Shown here in pieces: positions 1 to 9,686 of a stretch of 64,000 bases of DNA. Source of the DNA: Dehalococcoidia bacterium (GTDB lineage Bacteria > Chloroflexota > Dehalococcoidia > GIF9 > AB-539-J10). The notes under the pieces are model-generated. The model did not search any database, was not told the origin of the DNA, and saw only the letters and a list, made by a program, of their open reading frames with translations. Position 1 is the stretch's first letter, and the number at the start of each line of letters is the position of its first letter. The stretch spans positions 1 to 64,000 of the forward strand of contig SKVJ01000001.1 of assembly GCA_007129495.1 (NCBI GenBank). The letters run 5' to 3'. Both the position numbers and the translations under genes were made by a program.

Positions 1-1377
1 AGCCCGTACTACCTGCACTATCCGGCGCTGCACTTGACCGTTGCCTCAACCTCGCTCTTGACCGGCCTATCCCCAAAAGCATCGCTGTTCGTTGGCATAG
101 GAGTCCCACTGACAGTATCGGCGCTTGGTGTGTTTGTCATCTCGCGAAGATTCGGCACCCCACAGACAGCCCTGCTCGCGGCACTGATCGTGCTATTCGC
201 CAGTTATCACCTTCAGTGGGGCACGCAGATTATCCCCACCTCACTAGGCCTTTCTTTCTTCACTCTGAGTATAGTTCTCTGTCTGAGACCGGATTCAGTC
301 CGTCCAGCCGGAATCGCTCTGCTGCTGATGACAGCCATTGCGCTCGTGTTGAGCCACACAGTATCGTCTTTCATCCTTTGGACAAGTCTTCTGGTGCTTC
401 TGGCGATATCGCTCATCATCCGCTTACTCACACGAAAGCAGTTGCCGCCGCCGCTCGGTCCTGGCATTTGCCTGATGATCCTTTTTCTCACCGTGGCGAT
501 GTTCATCCATTGGTCCACAAACCCATACGCGCCAACTGGAGAGTCCTTTCTTGAGCGAATGCTTGTCACAGCTCGCGATTCTATTCTTGGAGATGCAGGG
601 TTCCTCGAGCGCCCGTGGGATGTAACGGTCTCCACCGGTCTCGCACAGGAATTAGTTGCTATATCGAGCTTCGCGATGTTCTACTTTCTGGCCACACAGG
701 GGACCCTGAAGCTGCTGAGGTCGCACCCTTCAGCTATACCTCTGATTGCAACTGCCGGTACGGTGGCAATCCTCAGTTTATTCGTCTTCTCATTCCCGCT
801 GTTCGGCATTCGCACGATACTGCCCCACCGCTGGTTCGCATTCATCTGGGTGTTGGCGGCACCTCTCGCAGCATCAGGGTTAATAAGACTGCTCGAAATT
901 CCCCGGTATTACGCATTCTCGGCCCTGTGTGTCGCTGGTGCAACAGGGATCCTTGCCTTCGCTATGGTGACAGCCCCTGTGTCCAATACGGACAGCCCAA
1001 TCTATGCTTCACGCATGACCCAACGGCTATGTTTCTACGAGAGCGAGCTCTCTGCAGCAGAGTGGTTGTCCACCAAGAGCGATGGTCCGTTCGCCTCAGA
1101 CCTGCAGTTCGGAACCAGGATCCTGCGGGATGGTTGGGGACTGCAACTGATCAACACGAATCTGCTGGAACAAGGCATTTCGGACAAGTATTACCTCTGT
1201 AGACACACCAGCGTCCTGCGCCCAGTACAGAAGCACGGAGGCACAAGCATGGTTCTCGGGGCCAAGCATGCGTTGGAGATGGAAAGCCAACGTCCAGCAG
1301 TCTACAGAAACCTCAGTTCCAGCATCTTTGCTCCAGCATCGAAAGTGGATCAACAGGAACGGACAGATGGTGCATGA
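1..1377 (+). CDS. Polytopic membrane protein, GT-C glycosyltransferase-like (5' truncated)
   Basis: The reading frame is open from base 1, so the true start lies outside the window; 458 residues are visible. The first visible residues (YYLHYPALHL) resemble the conserved periplasmic-loop region of GT-C enzymes that use polyprenyl-linked sugars. About ten hydrophobic segments follow, then a soluble C-terminal domain of about 120 residues, the usual GT-C layout. The catalytic acidic residues would be in the missing N-terminus, so activity cannot be judged. The downstream flippase gene overlaps its 3' end by 11 nt, which suggests translational coupling and a shared role in surface polysaccharide. 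An O-antigen polymerase-like protein is the main alternative. Confidence 0.6.
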   Translation, partial: SPYYLHYPALHLTVASTSLLTGLSPKASLFVGIGVPLTVSALGVFVISRRFGTPQTALLAALIVLFASYHLQWGTQIIPTSLGLSFFTLSIVLCLRPDSVRPAGIALLLMTAIALVLSHTVSSFILWTSLLVLLAISLIIRLLTRKQLPPPLGPGICLMILFLTVAMFIHWSTNPYAPTGESFLERMLVTARDSILGDAGFLERPWDVTVSTGLAQELVAISSFAMFYFLATQGTLKLLRSHPSAIPLIATAGTVAILSLFVFSFPLFGIRTILPHRWFAFIWVLAAPLAASGLIRLLEIPRYYAFSALCVAGATGILAFAMVTAPVSNTDSPIYASRMTQRLCFYESELSAAEWLSTKSDGPFASDLQFGTRILRDGWGLQLINTNLLEQGISDKYYLCRHTSVLRPVQKHGGTSMVLGAKHALEMESQRPAVYRNLSSSIFAPASKVDQQERTDGA

Positions 1378-2809
1378 CTCGGTCCGTGCCGTCCTTAGCC
1401 TCCTGATTCCGGCGGCGACACATCTGCTCCTTCGGCTGTACGTGGGACGCTCGCTCGGAGAGGAAGCCCTGGGGCTCTACACTCTCACATTCGCCGTGTA
1501 TAGTCTGGCGCTCATCATTGGCACCTTTGGCTCGGGTGCAGGGTTAACTCGATACGTGGCACAGATTGAGAGAAGTGACCTGCGAAAGGCAAGGCTACTT
1601 GCGACAGCCATGATTCACAGCGCTGGGATATCAGTCATTGTCGCCCTGACGTTAGGCCTGATAGCCCGCCCACTCAGTTGCATGCTGTTCGAGATGTGCA
1701 GTCTCTCCACCTTTCTCATCATTGGTGCTGTCGCATTGCCAGGCGCCGTTACGGGCAAAGTCGTGCTTGGCTTCCTGAATGGTGAACGCAGACTAGGTAT
1801 ATACGCAACAATCGTCATCGTCCAGAGTCTCTTCATAGCCCTATGTACGATCCTGATTGTGGAGATGGGTCAAGGCGTGAGCGGAGCCGTTATTGGCCTG
1901 TTTCTGCCAGCGGCCGTAACGGGCGTAGCATCGGTCGCCCTGGTGTACCGCCAAGTCAACTTCGGCTTCAGCCCTCACCGGCAACATCTGTCATTGAGCA
2001 GAGGATGGCTACGTTTCGGATTCTACGTTACACTCATCAATGGCGTGGGTTTACTCCAAGGATATACGGACACACTTATACTTGGAGTCTTTCTTGCAGG
2101 GTCTGATGTGGGTATCTATGCAGCCGCCCTTCTCATGCTTGAGGCAGTCCGGTTTCCGGCTGCGGCAATGCGCATGGCCAGCACGCCAAGGATCGCGACA
2201 CTCTGGAGCGCGGGAGAAATCAGACGCCTAACCGAACTCGTGAACCGCACCGTGGGTATTACTGCGACGATCGTCCTGCCGATAGCGTTCACATGCATGG
2301 CTGCCAGTACGGTACTCCTGCGGGAGTTTCTCGGTCATTCCTTCCAAGCGGCAGCAACGCCACTTATTTTGCTTATGCCGGGAGGAATGTTAATGGGGGT
2401 GTGGACAGGAGTCGGCGCCCTGCTCAGCAGCACAGGACACGTGCGGATTGCCTTCAGGTGTTCGGTGATTTCAGCCGGTGCAAACGTGCTCCTCAACCTG
2501 TCTCTCATCCCTCCATTCGGTCTCGAGGGCGCTGCTCTGGCAACCACTGTGTCATTGTGTCTGGGTTGCACATTACAAGTACGCGAAGTTCAGCGTCGCG
2601 TCGGAATAGAACTGCAGTGGACGCGAGTGGCACTGACCAGTGGTTTGCTTGCCGCGATAGCGGCTGGTATTCTACTAACGGACTCTCAGCCAACTACGCT
2701 TCCAGAGGTCGCAATTTGGTGGGTCGCGGCAAGTGTCGTTTGTGCCCGCATACTCATTTACCGCGAATCGGTAAGCTGGTTTCGTCGCATCAAACATCAC
2801 GCCGCATAA
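1367..2809 (+). CDS. Polysaccharide flippase (Wzx/MATE-MVF type membrane protein)
   Basis: 480 residues with 12-14 hydrophobic segments. The N-terminal pattern (LLIPAATHLLLRLYVGRSLG followed by EALGLYTLTFA) is typical of polysaccharide biosynthesis flippases, which move undecaprenyl-linked oligosaccharides across the membrane. A longer frame opens at 1268, but ATG 1367 has an AGGA element about 8 nt upstream, starts at the expected place for the first membrane helix, and overlaps the preceding stop by 11 nt, so I chose it. It is co-transcribed with the GT-C-like gene and converges on the glycosyltransferase operon. Which glycan it exports cannot be told. Confidence 0.82.
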   Translation: MVHDSVRAVLSLLIPAATHLLLRLYVGRSLGEEALGLYTLTFAVYSLALIIGTFGSGAGLTRYVAQIERSDLRKARLLATAMIHSAGISVIVALTLGLIARPLSCMLFEMCSLSTFLIIGAVALPGAVTGKVVLGFLNGERRLGIYATIVIVQSLFIALCTILIVEMGQGVSGAVIGLFLPAAVTGVASVALVYRQVNFGFSPHRQHLSLSRGWLRFGFYVTLINGVGLLQGYTDTLILGVFLAGSDVGIYAAALLMLEAVRFPAAAMRMASTPRIATLWSAGEIRRLTELVNRTVGITATIVLPIAFTCMAASTVLLREFLGHSFQAAATPLILLMPGGMLMGVWTGVGALLSSTGHVRIAFRCSVISAGANVLLNLSLIPPFGLEGAALATTVSLCLGCTLQVREVQRRVGIELQWTRVALTSGLLAAIAAGILLTDSQPTTLPEVAIWWVAASVVCARILIYRESVSWFRRIKHHAA

Positions 2810-3064
2810 TATCCAGACGTTCGCTGGCCGCGCCGAACCTTTGGGCCCCTGGCTCCGGAAGGCTAGCCATCAACTGTTGGGGAACACTGGTTTGAACGAC
2901 GATAGCCATTCTCCAGCACGTGAATGCACGTATGACTGGAAACATCGCCGCAACTGATGGCCTATACATCAAAGGATTCGTGTGTCAGCCAGTAGCCGCC
3001 GTTGATAACAGCCACAGGCGGGCGCAGTATGCAACGGGTGAAGCGATGGATTGCAGAGACCCAG
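2810..3064. other. Convergent intergenic gap, no gene recognised
   Basis: 255 bp between the stop codons of the flippase (+) and the GT1 glycosyltransferase (-). No convincing coding frame, RNA motif or strong terminator hairpin was found. Confidence 0.5.
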
Positions 3065-4255
3065 CTATGTTTGTCGATGTCGAGCCCCGATCAACTCCAT
3101 GTACAGTCGCTCCATCTGTAGTGCGTTATAGTTGAAGTCTTCGTGGCCGCGAATGATAGTCGGATTGGTGGTGGCGCAGCGTTGCTGCAACTCCGTGTCA
3201 TTCACCGCCCGCGCGATGGCCTCTGCGAGATCATCGGTATGGTCACCATTAACAAACAAGGCATTGTCACCGTCCCGCAGGTACTGCTGATAGGCTGGTA
3301 CGCGCGAGACAATAGGCACGGAGCCGCAGGCCATGGCCTCCAAAACGCTGGCGCCAAACTGGTCATCCCACGGGATGCATACCGTGGATGCAGCTCTGCT
3401 ATAGAGCGAAGCCATCTCTTCAGGTGTCATTTCACGCTCGATGATTAACACTGCATCTTGTACACACAGTTCACGAATGAGCTTGCGGAGTATCGAAAGG
3501 TAGTTGAGATCGACACCAGCCCCGGTAGCGACAACCAAGTAGACGGCGTAGCCGTTATCATACACCCGTCTAACGGCACGCACGATTCTATCGATTCGAT
3601 AGTGAGGCGCAGCAGTGCGCGGACTGAAGATCACCGAGGCTCCCGAAGGTATCCCTAAGACATCGCAGAACTGTTGCAATGCCTCCCCTGAGCGGGCGTA
3701 GAACACTGTGACATCGATGCCCCAAGGGAAACAGTGAAGATTGCCGCTCGGCACATCATACCCACTCTTCAGAATGTCCCTGAGGTGCGTAGTAGATACT
3801 GTAACCGCATCGGCGCGCGAGACTGCAACGCGAATGAGCCAACGGAGAGGCTGTCCGCAGTGCAACAAGCCGTGTGGTCCCCATCCAGATACTGCAACGG
3901 GGCAGTCCCGGTAAACGTAGGTACAGAGACCCGCGATCATCCCAAACGTATGAAGGTAATGCCCGTGCACAATATCGGGACGCAACGTCCTTAGGCGCCA
4001 TAGAACCTCGGGGAGAGCGGTCCAGAGGAATGCATAGTGCGGCGGCGACATGATGCGCCAGACATGCACGTTTGGCCCAACTGCAACTGCAGAGCCGAGA
4101 GCACGCCAGGTAATGACGTGAACGTCCCACCCGCGGCTTCCAAAGAAATTGGCCCAGCGAATAGTGAAGATGGAACGAATATTCGCCAGATAGACCAGAC
4201 GGCGTGATGCCTGCCCTTTTCTCCACACATCAGGCAACAGAGATGTTTGTGTCAC
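3065..4255 (-). CDS. Glycosyltransferase family 1 (GT-B)
   Basis: 396 residues. The C-terminal half carries the family signature FGASVLEAMACGSVPIVS, where Glu contacts the donor nucleotide sugar; the N-terminal half has an acceptor-domain pattern with HGHYLHTFG. It probably adds a sugar to a lipid-linked glycan at the cytoplasmic membrane face. The frame is open up to 4294, but the GTG at 4255 lies 1 nt after the stop of the upstream gene and gives a normal GT-B N-terminus (RRLVYLANIRSIFTIRWA), so it is preferred. It is the last gene of the minus-strand glycan operon. Donor and acceptor sugars are unknown. Confidence 0.82.
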   Translation of the reverse strand: MTQTSLLPDVWRKGQASRRLVYLANIRSIFTIRWANFFGSRGWDVHVITWRALGSAVAVGPNVHVWRIMSPPHYAFLWTALPEVLWRLRTLRPDIVHGHYLHTFGMIAGLCTYVYRDCPVAVSGWGPHGLLHCGQPLRWLIRVAVSRADAVTVSTTHLRDILKSGYDVPSGNLHCFPWGIDVTVFYARSGEALQQFCDVLGIPSGASVIFSPRTAAPHYRIDRIVRAVRRVYDNGYAVYLVVATGAGVDLNYLSILRKLIRELCVQDAVLIIEREMTPEEMASLYSRAASTVCIPWDDQFGASVLEAMACGSVPIVSRVPAYQQYLRDGDNALFVNGDHTDDLAEAIARAVNDTELQQRCATTNPTIIRGHEDFNYNALQMERLYMELIGARHRQT

Positions 4256-4256
4256 G

Positions 4257-5627
4257 TTATCTAGTACCACCGTCGCCGATCTTGCTTTCGACAAACTTCA
4301 TCTTGTCTCCCACCGTATGTGGAAGAGCTTGCACTGTCTGAATTCGCACAACCCAGCCTGGACTCAACTCACTGATGGCTTCACGCAGTTTGGCTAGGAC
4401 AGACTGGTGGAACTCTTCGGCAGGAATCACAAGGATCGAGAGTTCCCTGATACTCTCTTGAACTACACGGAACTCCTGCACATGTTGAGACAGGTCGCGA
4501 AACAGAAACACGAAGAACCAACCATGCACCAACTTCCCCTCCGGTGTCACAAGAATATCCGTGCTTCTTCCGCAGATTCGCTTCAACAACGTCCGAGTCC
4601 GGCCACAGGGACAGCTCCCCTGATCCACCTCAGCAAGATCACCAGTGTCATAACGGATCAACGGCATCGCGTAGTTAGTCAGTGTAGTGGCAACAATCCT
4701 CCCAGTTCCTTGCATTAGAGGTCTTCCCTGTTCATCCACTACCTGCAAAAGAGATCGCTCTGTATCGATATGCAACCCCGAGTGGGATTCACATTCGTAG
4801 GCACTGACTCCTCCATCATTAAGCCCGTACCCGTCAAACACGGGGCAGCCAAACGCTCCGCTAATCCTTTCGCGCATCGCTGGCAGGAGAATCTCTGACG
4901 TGGTGAACACAGCTCGTGGTTGCCAGACAGAAATACGGCGGCAGTGCACCCTGTTCGCTAGCACCTGCACAGCACCGGGGTAGCCCCTGATGAACATGGG
5001 TTTCATTCGGTTGATCTGCTCTATATAGAGATCAAGTGACTTGTCAGTCATGTCAAAGGCAGAAAGTTTCACCATGTTTCGCAACGGGTACCCAAGACGT
5101 CGGTGCCATTGTCCATGCTTAGCTCCCAGTGAGCTCCCAGCCAGCACCACAACGCCATCCCCGACCCGGTAGCCGGCATAGCCCCAACCTCGGTACATAA
5201 GCGCCAACCCGATCGCTCGGTCGGATCTGGAAAGGCGATATCGAAGGGGAGTGCCGCTGGTCCCACTGGTGGTACAATCCCGATCACTTGGAAGCCAGCG
5301 ACCGTCTGGAAGGAAGTCCATGCGCTGTCTCGACACATCTTCCCGTGTTACAATCGGCAATTTCGCCACATCAAAGAGTGTTTCAATGTCTTCGGGATCG
5401 ACACCAATATGCGCAGCGGTCCGACGATAATAGGGAACTCTTCGCAATGCGAAACGAATCATGGTTAGAAGGCGGTCGCTCTGAAGAGCATAGCACTCTT
5501 CTGCATTGGCCCACTCCGTTGCGCTCACTCTAGCAAGTGTTGCATGGAAGCCCGGGAACCATACATCATGAGCGGCGAGGGCCGCAGCCTTATGCAAGAA
5601 CGTCATCAATTTGCCATATCGTCGCAC
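4257..5627 (-). CDS. Phenylacetate-CoA ligase-like (PaaK/CapK family) adenylate-forming enzyme
   Basis: 456 residues. The phosphate-binding loop TTSGTSGTPL lies at residues 119-128, the AMP-binding motif YDTGD is near residue 330 and RICGRSTDIL follows, as in PaaK-type ligases. Family members activate a carboxylic acid as an acyl-adenylate and usually transfer it to CoA. PaaK-like proteins are common in capsule and exopolysaccharide loci (CapK), where their substrate is generally unknown. Here it lies between two glycosyltransferase genes and 1 nt before the GT1 start, so a role in acyl decoration of the glycan is likelier than phenylacetate breakdown; no other paa gene is nearby. Confidence 0.75.
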   Translation of the reverse strand: MRRYGKLMTFLHKAAALAAHDVWFPGFHATLARVSATEWANAEECYALQSDRLLTMIRFALRRVPYYRRTAAHIGVDPEDIETLFDVAKLPIVTREDVSRQRMDFLPDGRWLPSDRDCTTSGTSGTPLRYRLSRSDRAIGLALMYRGWGYAGYRVGDGVVVLAGSSLGAKHGQWHRRLGYPLRNMVKLSAFDMTDKSLDLYIEQINRMKPMFIRGYPGAVQVLANRVHCRRISVWQPRAVFTTSEILLPAMRERISGAFGCPVFDGYGLNDGGVSAYECESHSGLHIDTERSLLQVVDEQGRPLMQGTGRIVATTLTNYAMPLIRYDTGDLAEVDQGSCPCGRTRTLLKRICGRSTDILVTPEGKLVHGWFFVFLFRDLSQHVQEFRVVQESIRELSILVIPAEEFHQSVLAKLREAISELSPGWVVRIQTVQALPHTVGDKMKFVESKIGDGGTR

Positions 5628-5671
5628 ATTGAGCTGTACCTACTGTCTGGAGTCACCACATCATAGGCAGA

Positions 5672-6760
5672 TCAACGCAGAAGTCGGCGTCTGTCCCGTA
5701 CCCAGAATGAGTCTCTCCTGGCCGACGACACGCACACAAAGGCTCCGGCAATGCGAGTCAAGGCGTGTGTGAGATTAATGCACTCTTCCAGAAGCAAGTT
5801 TCTCCTGCGTCTCCATTCTTTCTTGGCTGACGGATCTAGAGCTAAGTTGACCGCACATTGAATGGCTTCCTCGTCATCGACAAAGCATCGAACTAATCCA
5901 TACTGTCTCTCCAAGTAGCGAAAATTGCCCACCAAAGGACCAACAGTGCCGCAGAATACGGAGGGTGTCCCCAGTAACGCAGCTTCTGTGGTCATAGTCC
6001 CTCCATCTCCCGCGTAAACTGCGGCGAATGCAAGAAGATGATGCATTGCTGATGCTCGGCTTAGCATGCGATAGTGCTCCAATTCTTGAGGAAGCGCACT
6101 TTCCGAAGACACAATCACTCGCCCGTGTTCAGCTAGTTTACGGACCAGACGAATCCTTGCGGAATGACTGAATCCAGAATGGCCCAAATCATGTGAAGGG
6201 GTTGGATTGACGAAGCGCACCACCGAAAAGAATTCACCTGGCGACAGACTTGATTCGCGCAACACCTCTTCGTCAGGTGTGAAAAGGTTCGGATGAAGAT
6301 ACGCGAGTTCTTGGAACCCTCGATACCGCACGTGCCTGTTTCCCAATTCAATTTGATACCACGCCGGGGTGAGAATCGCGCTGACAAAGGGCATGTATAG
6401 ATGGCGCGCCAGTTTCGCATGCTCCGTGTCATCCAGACCCACACATGGTCGGCAAAACAGCCAAGCCAGCGGCGCAGACCGAACAGGCGAAACCGCTATG
6501 AAGATGTCGGGGGCAAATCTTACGACAATGCTCGCCAATCTCAAGGTGGAGATGACAAGTCGTATCCCCTTGGCAACCAGAGTTTGCCCCGGTTTTGCAA
6601 GTGAAACGAATGGGATCGCGTACTGTTTCAGTAGATCGGTGGCTACCTCCTTTTCAGTGGCGGCCACCAACACCCGATGGCCTCGTTCCTCCAAGCATAG
6701 AATCACATTTCTGAACAAATGGACATGAGCAGGATGTCCGATATCAAATAGCACCCTCAT
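5672..6760 (-). CDS. DUF354 family protein, UDP-GlcNAc 2-epimerase/MurG-like glycosyltransferase
   Basis: 362 residues. The start MRVLFDIGHPAHVHLFRN and the later GDGGTMTTEAALLGTPSVFC are characteristic of DUF354, a GT-B-fold group related to UDP-GlcNAc 2-epimerase and MurG. Such proteins occur in surface-glycan loci of monoderm bacteria and archaea and are presumed to be glycosyltransferases. The gene lies 44 nt upstream of the PaaK-like gene and 45 nt downstream of the LpxD-like gene, all on the minus strand, consistent with one operon. The fold assignment is solid; the reaction is inferred. Confidence 0.75.
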   Translation of the reverse strand: MRVLFDIGHPAHVHLFRNVILCLEERGHRVLVAATEKEVATDLLKQYAIPFVSLAKPGQTLVAKGIRLVISTLRLASIVVRFAPDIFIAVSPVRSAPLAWLFCRPCVGLDDTEHAKLARHLYMPFVSAILTPAWYQIELGNRHVRYRGFQELAYLHPNLFTPDEEVLRESSLSPGEFFSVVRFVNPTPSHDLGHSGFSHSARIRLVRKLAEHGRVIVSSESALPQELEHYRMLSRASAMHHLLAFAAVYAGDGGTMTTEAALLGTPSVFCGTVGPLVGNFRYLERQYGLVRCFVDDEEAIQCAVNLALDPSAKKEWRRRRNLLLEECINLTHALTRIAGAFVCVSSARRDSFWVRDRRRLLR

Positions 6761-6805
6761 ACACTTCGCCCTATCATCGTGTAGGTCACAGGACCAACCG
6801 TCCTC

Positions 6806-7798
6806 CTAGAGACTCACCTTGCAATCTCGCTGTTCACGCCGAAGAACGCCCGTGGAAAGCACCGGACTCGACTGCCCTGACCTCCCACTGTTCGGAATCT
6901 TCCTCTCTTTGGCAGGGACGCCATAGACTGTTGATCCTTTCTTCACATCCTCCACCACAACGGAACCCAGCCCAATCATCGCCCCACTTCCAATTCGAAC
7001 CTTTTCTCGAATCGAGACCCCCCCGGCAACCCAAGTGTAATCACCCAGTTGGGTGCTCCCGGATATCGTCGATAGAGCACAGATGACGCAATGATTGCCT
7101 ATCCACACGTTATGCGATATCTGGCATAGCGAATCAATACGTGTACCGGTACCAATCACCGTGTCGTTTATCGTGCCTCTTGCAATCATCACGCCATTCC
7201 CCAGGACGACACGGTCTCCTATTATCACACCGCCAATATGTGGAAAATCCTCGAGTTCTCCTATCTCGTTCCGTTCCATTCCGAAGCCAGGCGAGCCGAT
7301 GACAGATCCCGATTGAATGGTGCAGTCCATTCCTATGGACACCTTATCGCAGACCGATACGTGGCCTTCGATTACCGTGCCATCACCTATTGCGGCACGA
7401 CCAATACAGGTGAACGGCCCGATGTGGACATTCGGTCCAATAATCGCTTCTTCGTGGATTATCGCTGAAGCATCTATGCCTGTGGGTCGAGGCGTCGTAA
7501 AGAACCGTTTCACGATGCGGATAAAAGCAAGGCGTGGATTGCGGCAGAGGATGCACGTCTTCATGGACGTATTCAGCATTTCAAGGTCGATCCCCTTCGG
7601 TCCAATAACCACACTGGCCTTGCTGTTGTTGATCCGCCCGGATGCCCCATCTAACTGCTTCGAGTAGAAACTGACCGAACGAGCTTTGGCGGTATCTAGG
7701 GGAGCGGCTCTTACTACCATCCTGGTAGCCGAGCCAATGAGTTCGTACGGCATATCCATTGTTTCCGCAAGCTGCTTGATCGAAATCTCACGCGTCAC
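6806..7798 (-). CDS. LpxD-like hexapeptide-repeat N-acyltransferase
   Basis: 330 residues. The N-terminal ~100 residues form an LpxD-like uridine-binding domain with the SVSFYSKQ pattern; from about residue 108 there are left-handed beta-helix hexapeptide repeats. His229 in QISHN matches the catalytic His of LpxD (QIAHN in E. coli), and GVIIGDRVVLGNGVMIARG matches the family core. LpxD transfers a hydroxyacyl chain from ACP to the 2-amino group of a UDP-glucosamine derivative. No lpxA, lpxB or lpxC is present, and the neighbours are glycosyltransferases and a PIG-L deacetylase, so it probably acylates an amino sugar of a surface glycan or glycolipid instead of lipid A. Substrate is inference. 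Confidence 0.78.
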   Translation of the reverse strand: MTREISIKQLAETMDMPYELIGSATRMVVRAAPLDTAKARSVSFYSKQLDGASGRINNSKASVVIGPKGIDLEMLNTSMKTCILCRNPRLAFIRIVKRFFTTPRPTGIDASAIIHEEAIIGPNVHIGPFTCIGRAAIGDGTVIEGHVSVCDKVSIGMDCTIQSGSVIGSPGFGMERNEIGELEDFPHIGGVIIGDRVVLGNGVMIARGTINDTVIGTGTRIDSLCQISHNVWIGNHCVICALSTISGSTQLGDYTWVAGGVSIREKVRIGSGAMIGLGSVVVEDVKKGSTVYGVPAKERKIPNSGRSGQSSPVLSTGVLRREQRDCKVSL

Positions 7799-7840
7799 TG
7801 ATACCTCCGAATGTCCTATGTCGTCATTGCACAGATTCGC

Positions 7841-8467
7841 CTATATCACTCCGCGGGGCAGATCAAATGCCTCCGCATATTCACTACCACACTGATTACC
7901 TCTGGCACGAGCCCATGAAAACACAGCGTCTCGCTCCATGTAAGGCCGACCAAGCATGGTCTGAGAAGTGTAATGTGAGAGTGCCTCCCACTTCCGTTGG
8001 ATATCCGCGGCTGACAGTCGCACAAGGACCCTTGCTGCAAATTCGACCGTATTCCATGGCTGTTCGTATCCCAGAATAGTCGAACTGTTCTTAAATGCTC
8101 TTAGTGATTCCTGCGCTACCGCCATATGGTCCTGATGGACGTCCTCAAGGCATGGCGCCAAAACCAAGTCCGGATTGAACTCTCGCCGTGAACGAACCAA
8201 TACCTCCAGAATTTCCTGTCGATGTCCAGGCATAGTCCGCACTTCATAATCGAACACATGGATGTCTTCCACTCCGAGGACCTGAGCAGCGCCGCGGAAC
8301 TCGCATTCAAGAATCTCGGGGGAGAGTTCGGCAGGAAGAGAGTCTGCGCACCGCGAAAATACAAACCATCGAAACTCGTGCTCACCCGTAGCCTGCAGGC
8401 GAGCAATGAGCCCTCCCGCGCCAATCTCGACATCGTCAGTATGTGGAGACAGAAGGAGAACTCTCAT
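7841..8467 (-). CDS. PIG-L/LmbE family N-deacetylase
   Basis: 208 residues. The metal site is visible: PHTDD at residues 8-12 (usually PHPDD) and HQDH at 111-114. The family removes N-acetyl groups from GlcNAc-containing substrates using zinc. It overlaps the upstream GT2 gene by 4 nt and precedes the LpxD-like gene, so deacetylation of a GlcNAc residue followed by re-acylation with another chain is plausible. The Pro-to-Thr change in the first motif leaves the metal-binding His and Asp residues in place. The family call is firm; the substrate is not known. Confidence 0.85.
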   Translation of the reverse strand: MRVLLLSPHTDDVEIGAGGLIARLQATGEHEFRWFVFSRCADSLPAELSPEILECEFRGAAQVLGVEDIHVFDYEVRTMPGHRQEILEVLVRSRREFNPDLVLAPCLEDVHQDHMAVAQESLRAFKNSSTILGYEQPWNTVEFAARVLVRLSAADIQRKWEALSHYTSQTMLGRPYMERDAVFSWARARGNQCGSEYAEAFDLPRGVI

Positions 8468-9237
8468 CTGACTATCTCATAATCAACTGGTCTGCCATGC
8501 AGATGACGGCGAAGTGTCACCCCGATTCGGAACACAAAGCACCGGGCGAGAAGCCCAGATACGTGGACAACATAACTTCCGTACTTTATGTGGGACTTCT
8601 GTCCCTCATGCATCACCTGCGGAGTACAGATCTCAACGATCGAAACACCTAAGACAGTCATTTGCGTTATGAGGTCGTTGCAGTAACCGTAGTACGGATA
8701 CAGCGCATCAAGATTCAGTCGACCGAGGGCTTCACTCGAAATGGCCGTGTAGCCATTCTGAGGATCCGTAATACCTTTGTTACCGGTCGCTATCACAGTC
8801 AGCCAGCGCAGAATCAGATTGCCCAGGATCCGCCAACTTGACATTCCATTACGGTGTCCTCGCACGAGCATGCGCGTGCCCTTCGAGTAATCGGCACGGC
8901 CGTCAACCACCGGACCGATCATTTCCGGCAGCAGGTCGGGGTCCATCTGGTTATCTCCTGCCATGACAACCGCTATATCCATATCATCAGCCAGACATTG
9001 CCGATAGCCGCTGGCGATGGCCGCGCCAACGCCACGATTCCGCACGTGCGAAAGCAGATGAACGCGCGAGCCAGGGGTAACCCAAAGGCTGGCAATCTGC
9101 CCGGTGCGGTCGGTGCTGCCGTCATCTATCACGTACACAGCATCGATATACTCGGGCATGCCTTCAAGGACTGCTCCGATATGCAGCTCCTCGTTGTATG
9201 CAGGCACGACTACTCCGACCTTGCTGGTCTTGTACAT
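8464..9237 (-). CDS. Glycosyltransferase family 2 (DPM1-like)
   Basis: 257 residues from the chosen ATG at 9237. The GT-A fold shows VVPAYNEE near the start, IDDGSTDRT, and AGDNQMDPDL as the metal-binding motif, close to the dolichol-/polyprenyl-phosphate mannosyltransferase type. A GTG at 9270 would add eleven residues (MPGADRYLRID); neither start has a clear Shine-Dalgarno sequence, and the family normally begins a few residues before VVPAYNEE. It is the first gene of the minus-strand glycan operon and overlaps the deacetylase gene by 4 nt. It probably makes a polyprenyl-linked sugar or starts glycan assembly. Confidence 0.85.
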   Translation of the reverse strand: MYKTSKVGVVVPAYNEELHIGAVLEGMPEYIDAVYVIDDGSTDRTGQIASLWVTPGSRVHLLSHVRNRGVGAAIASGYRQCLADDMDIAVVMAGDNQMDPDLLPEMIGPVVDGRADYSKGTRMLVRGHRNGMSSWRILGNLILRWLTVIATGNKGITDPQNGYTAISSEALGRLNLDALYPYYGYCNDLITQMTVLGVSIVEICTPQVMHEGQKSHIKYGSYVVHVSGLLARCFVFRIGVTLRRHLHGRPVDYEIVR

Positions 9238-9686
9238 GTCAATGCGCAAATACCGGTCCGCACCAGGCACAGGAGGACCCTGGTTTCGTGGCTCCCCCGA
9301 TACTTCGAGTCACGAAACACCCGCACTATACGCTTAGTACATTCGGTAATGATAGCTCGCATGCGACTATGTACAGAATAGCTCTCACATTGCATGGCTC
9401 TACATAGCTGAATGGGACTAAAGTCCTGTGACTATTTTCCTGCTTAGGTCTGCAGTACACTGACGTTTCAGAGGCAACGCAGTGACCGGAATGAGCATTA
9501 TCCACTGATATCCCAGTCTTCAGATCCCCCCGCTCAGAACACCCGAAATACAGCCCCCGTTACAACTCCCCACCCCCAGGCTTTCCCTCCAACCACATCG
9601 CTCCACCGCCTATGGATACCACCCGTGCCTGCATATACTGTGTCCAGACCGGTGCTTCAGGGTCACCTCCGGCGCTCGTCGCCGGG
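9238..9686. other. Non-coding stretch upstream of the GT2 operon
   Basis: About 450 bp with no supportable gene. It must hold the promoter of the minus-strand glycan operon, but I could not find a good -35/-10 pair. Base composition becomes C-rich from about 9520 onward, unlike the glycan genes to its left. Confidence 0.5.
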
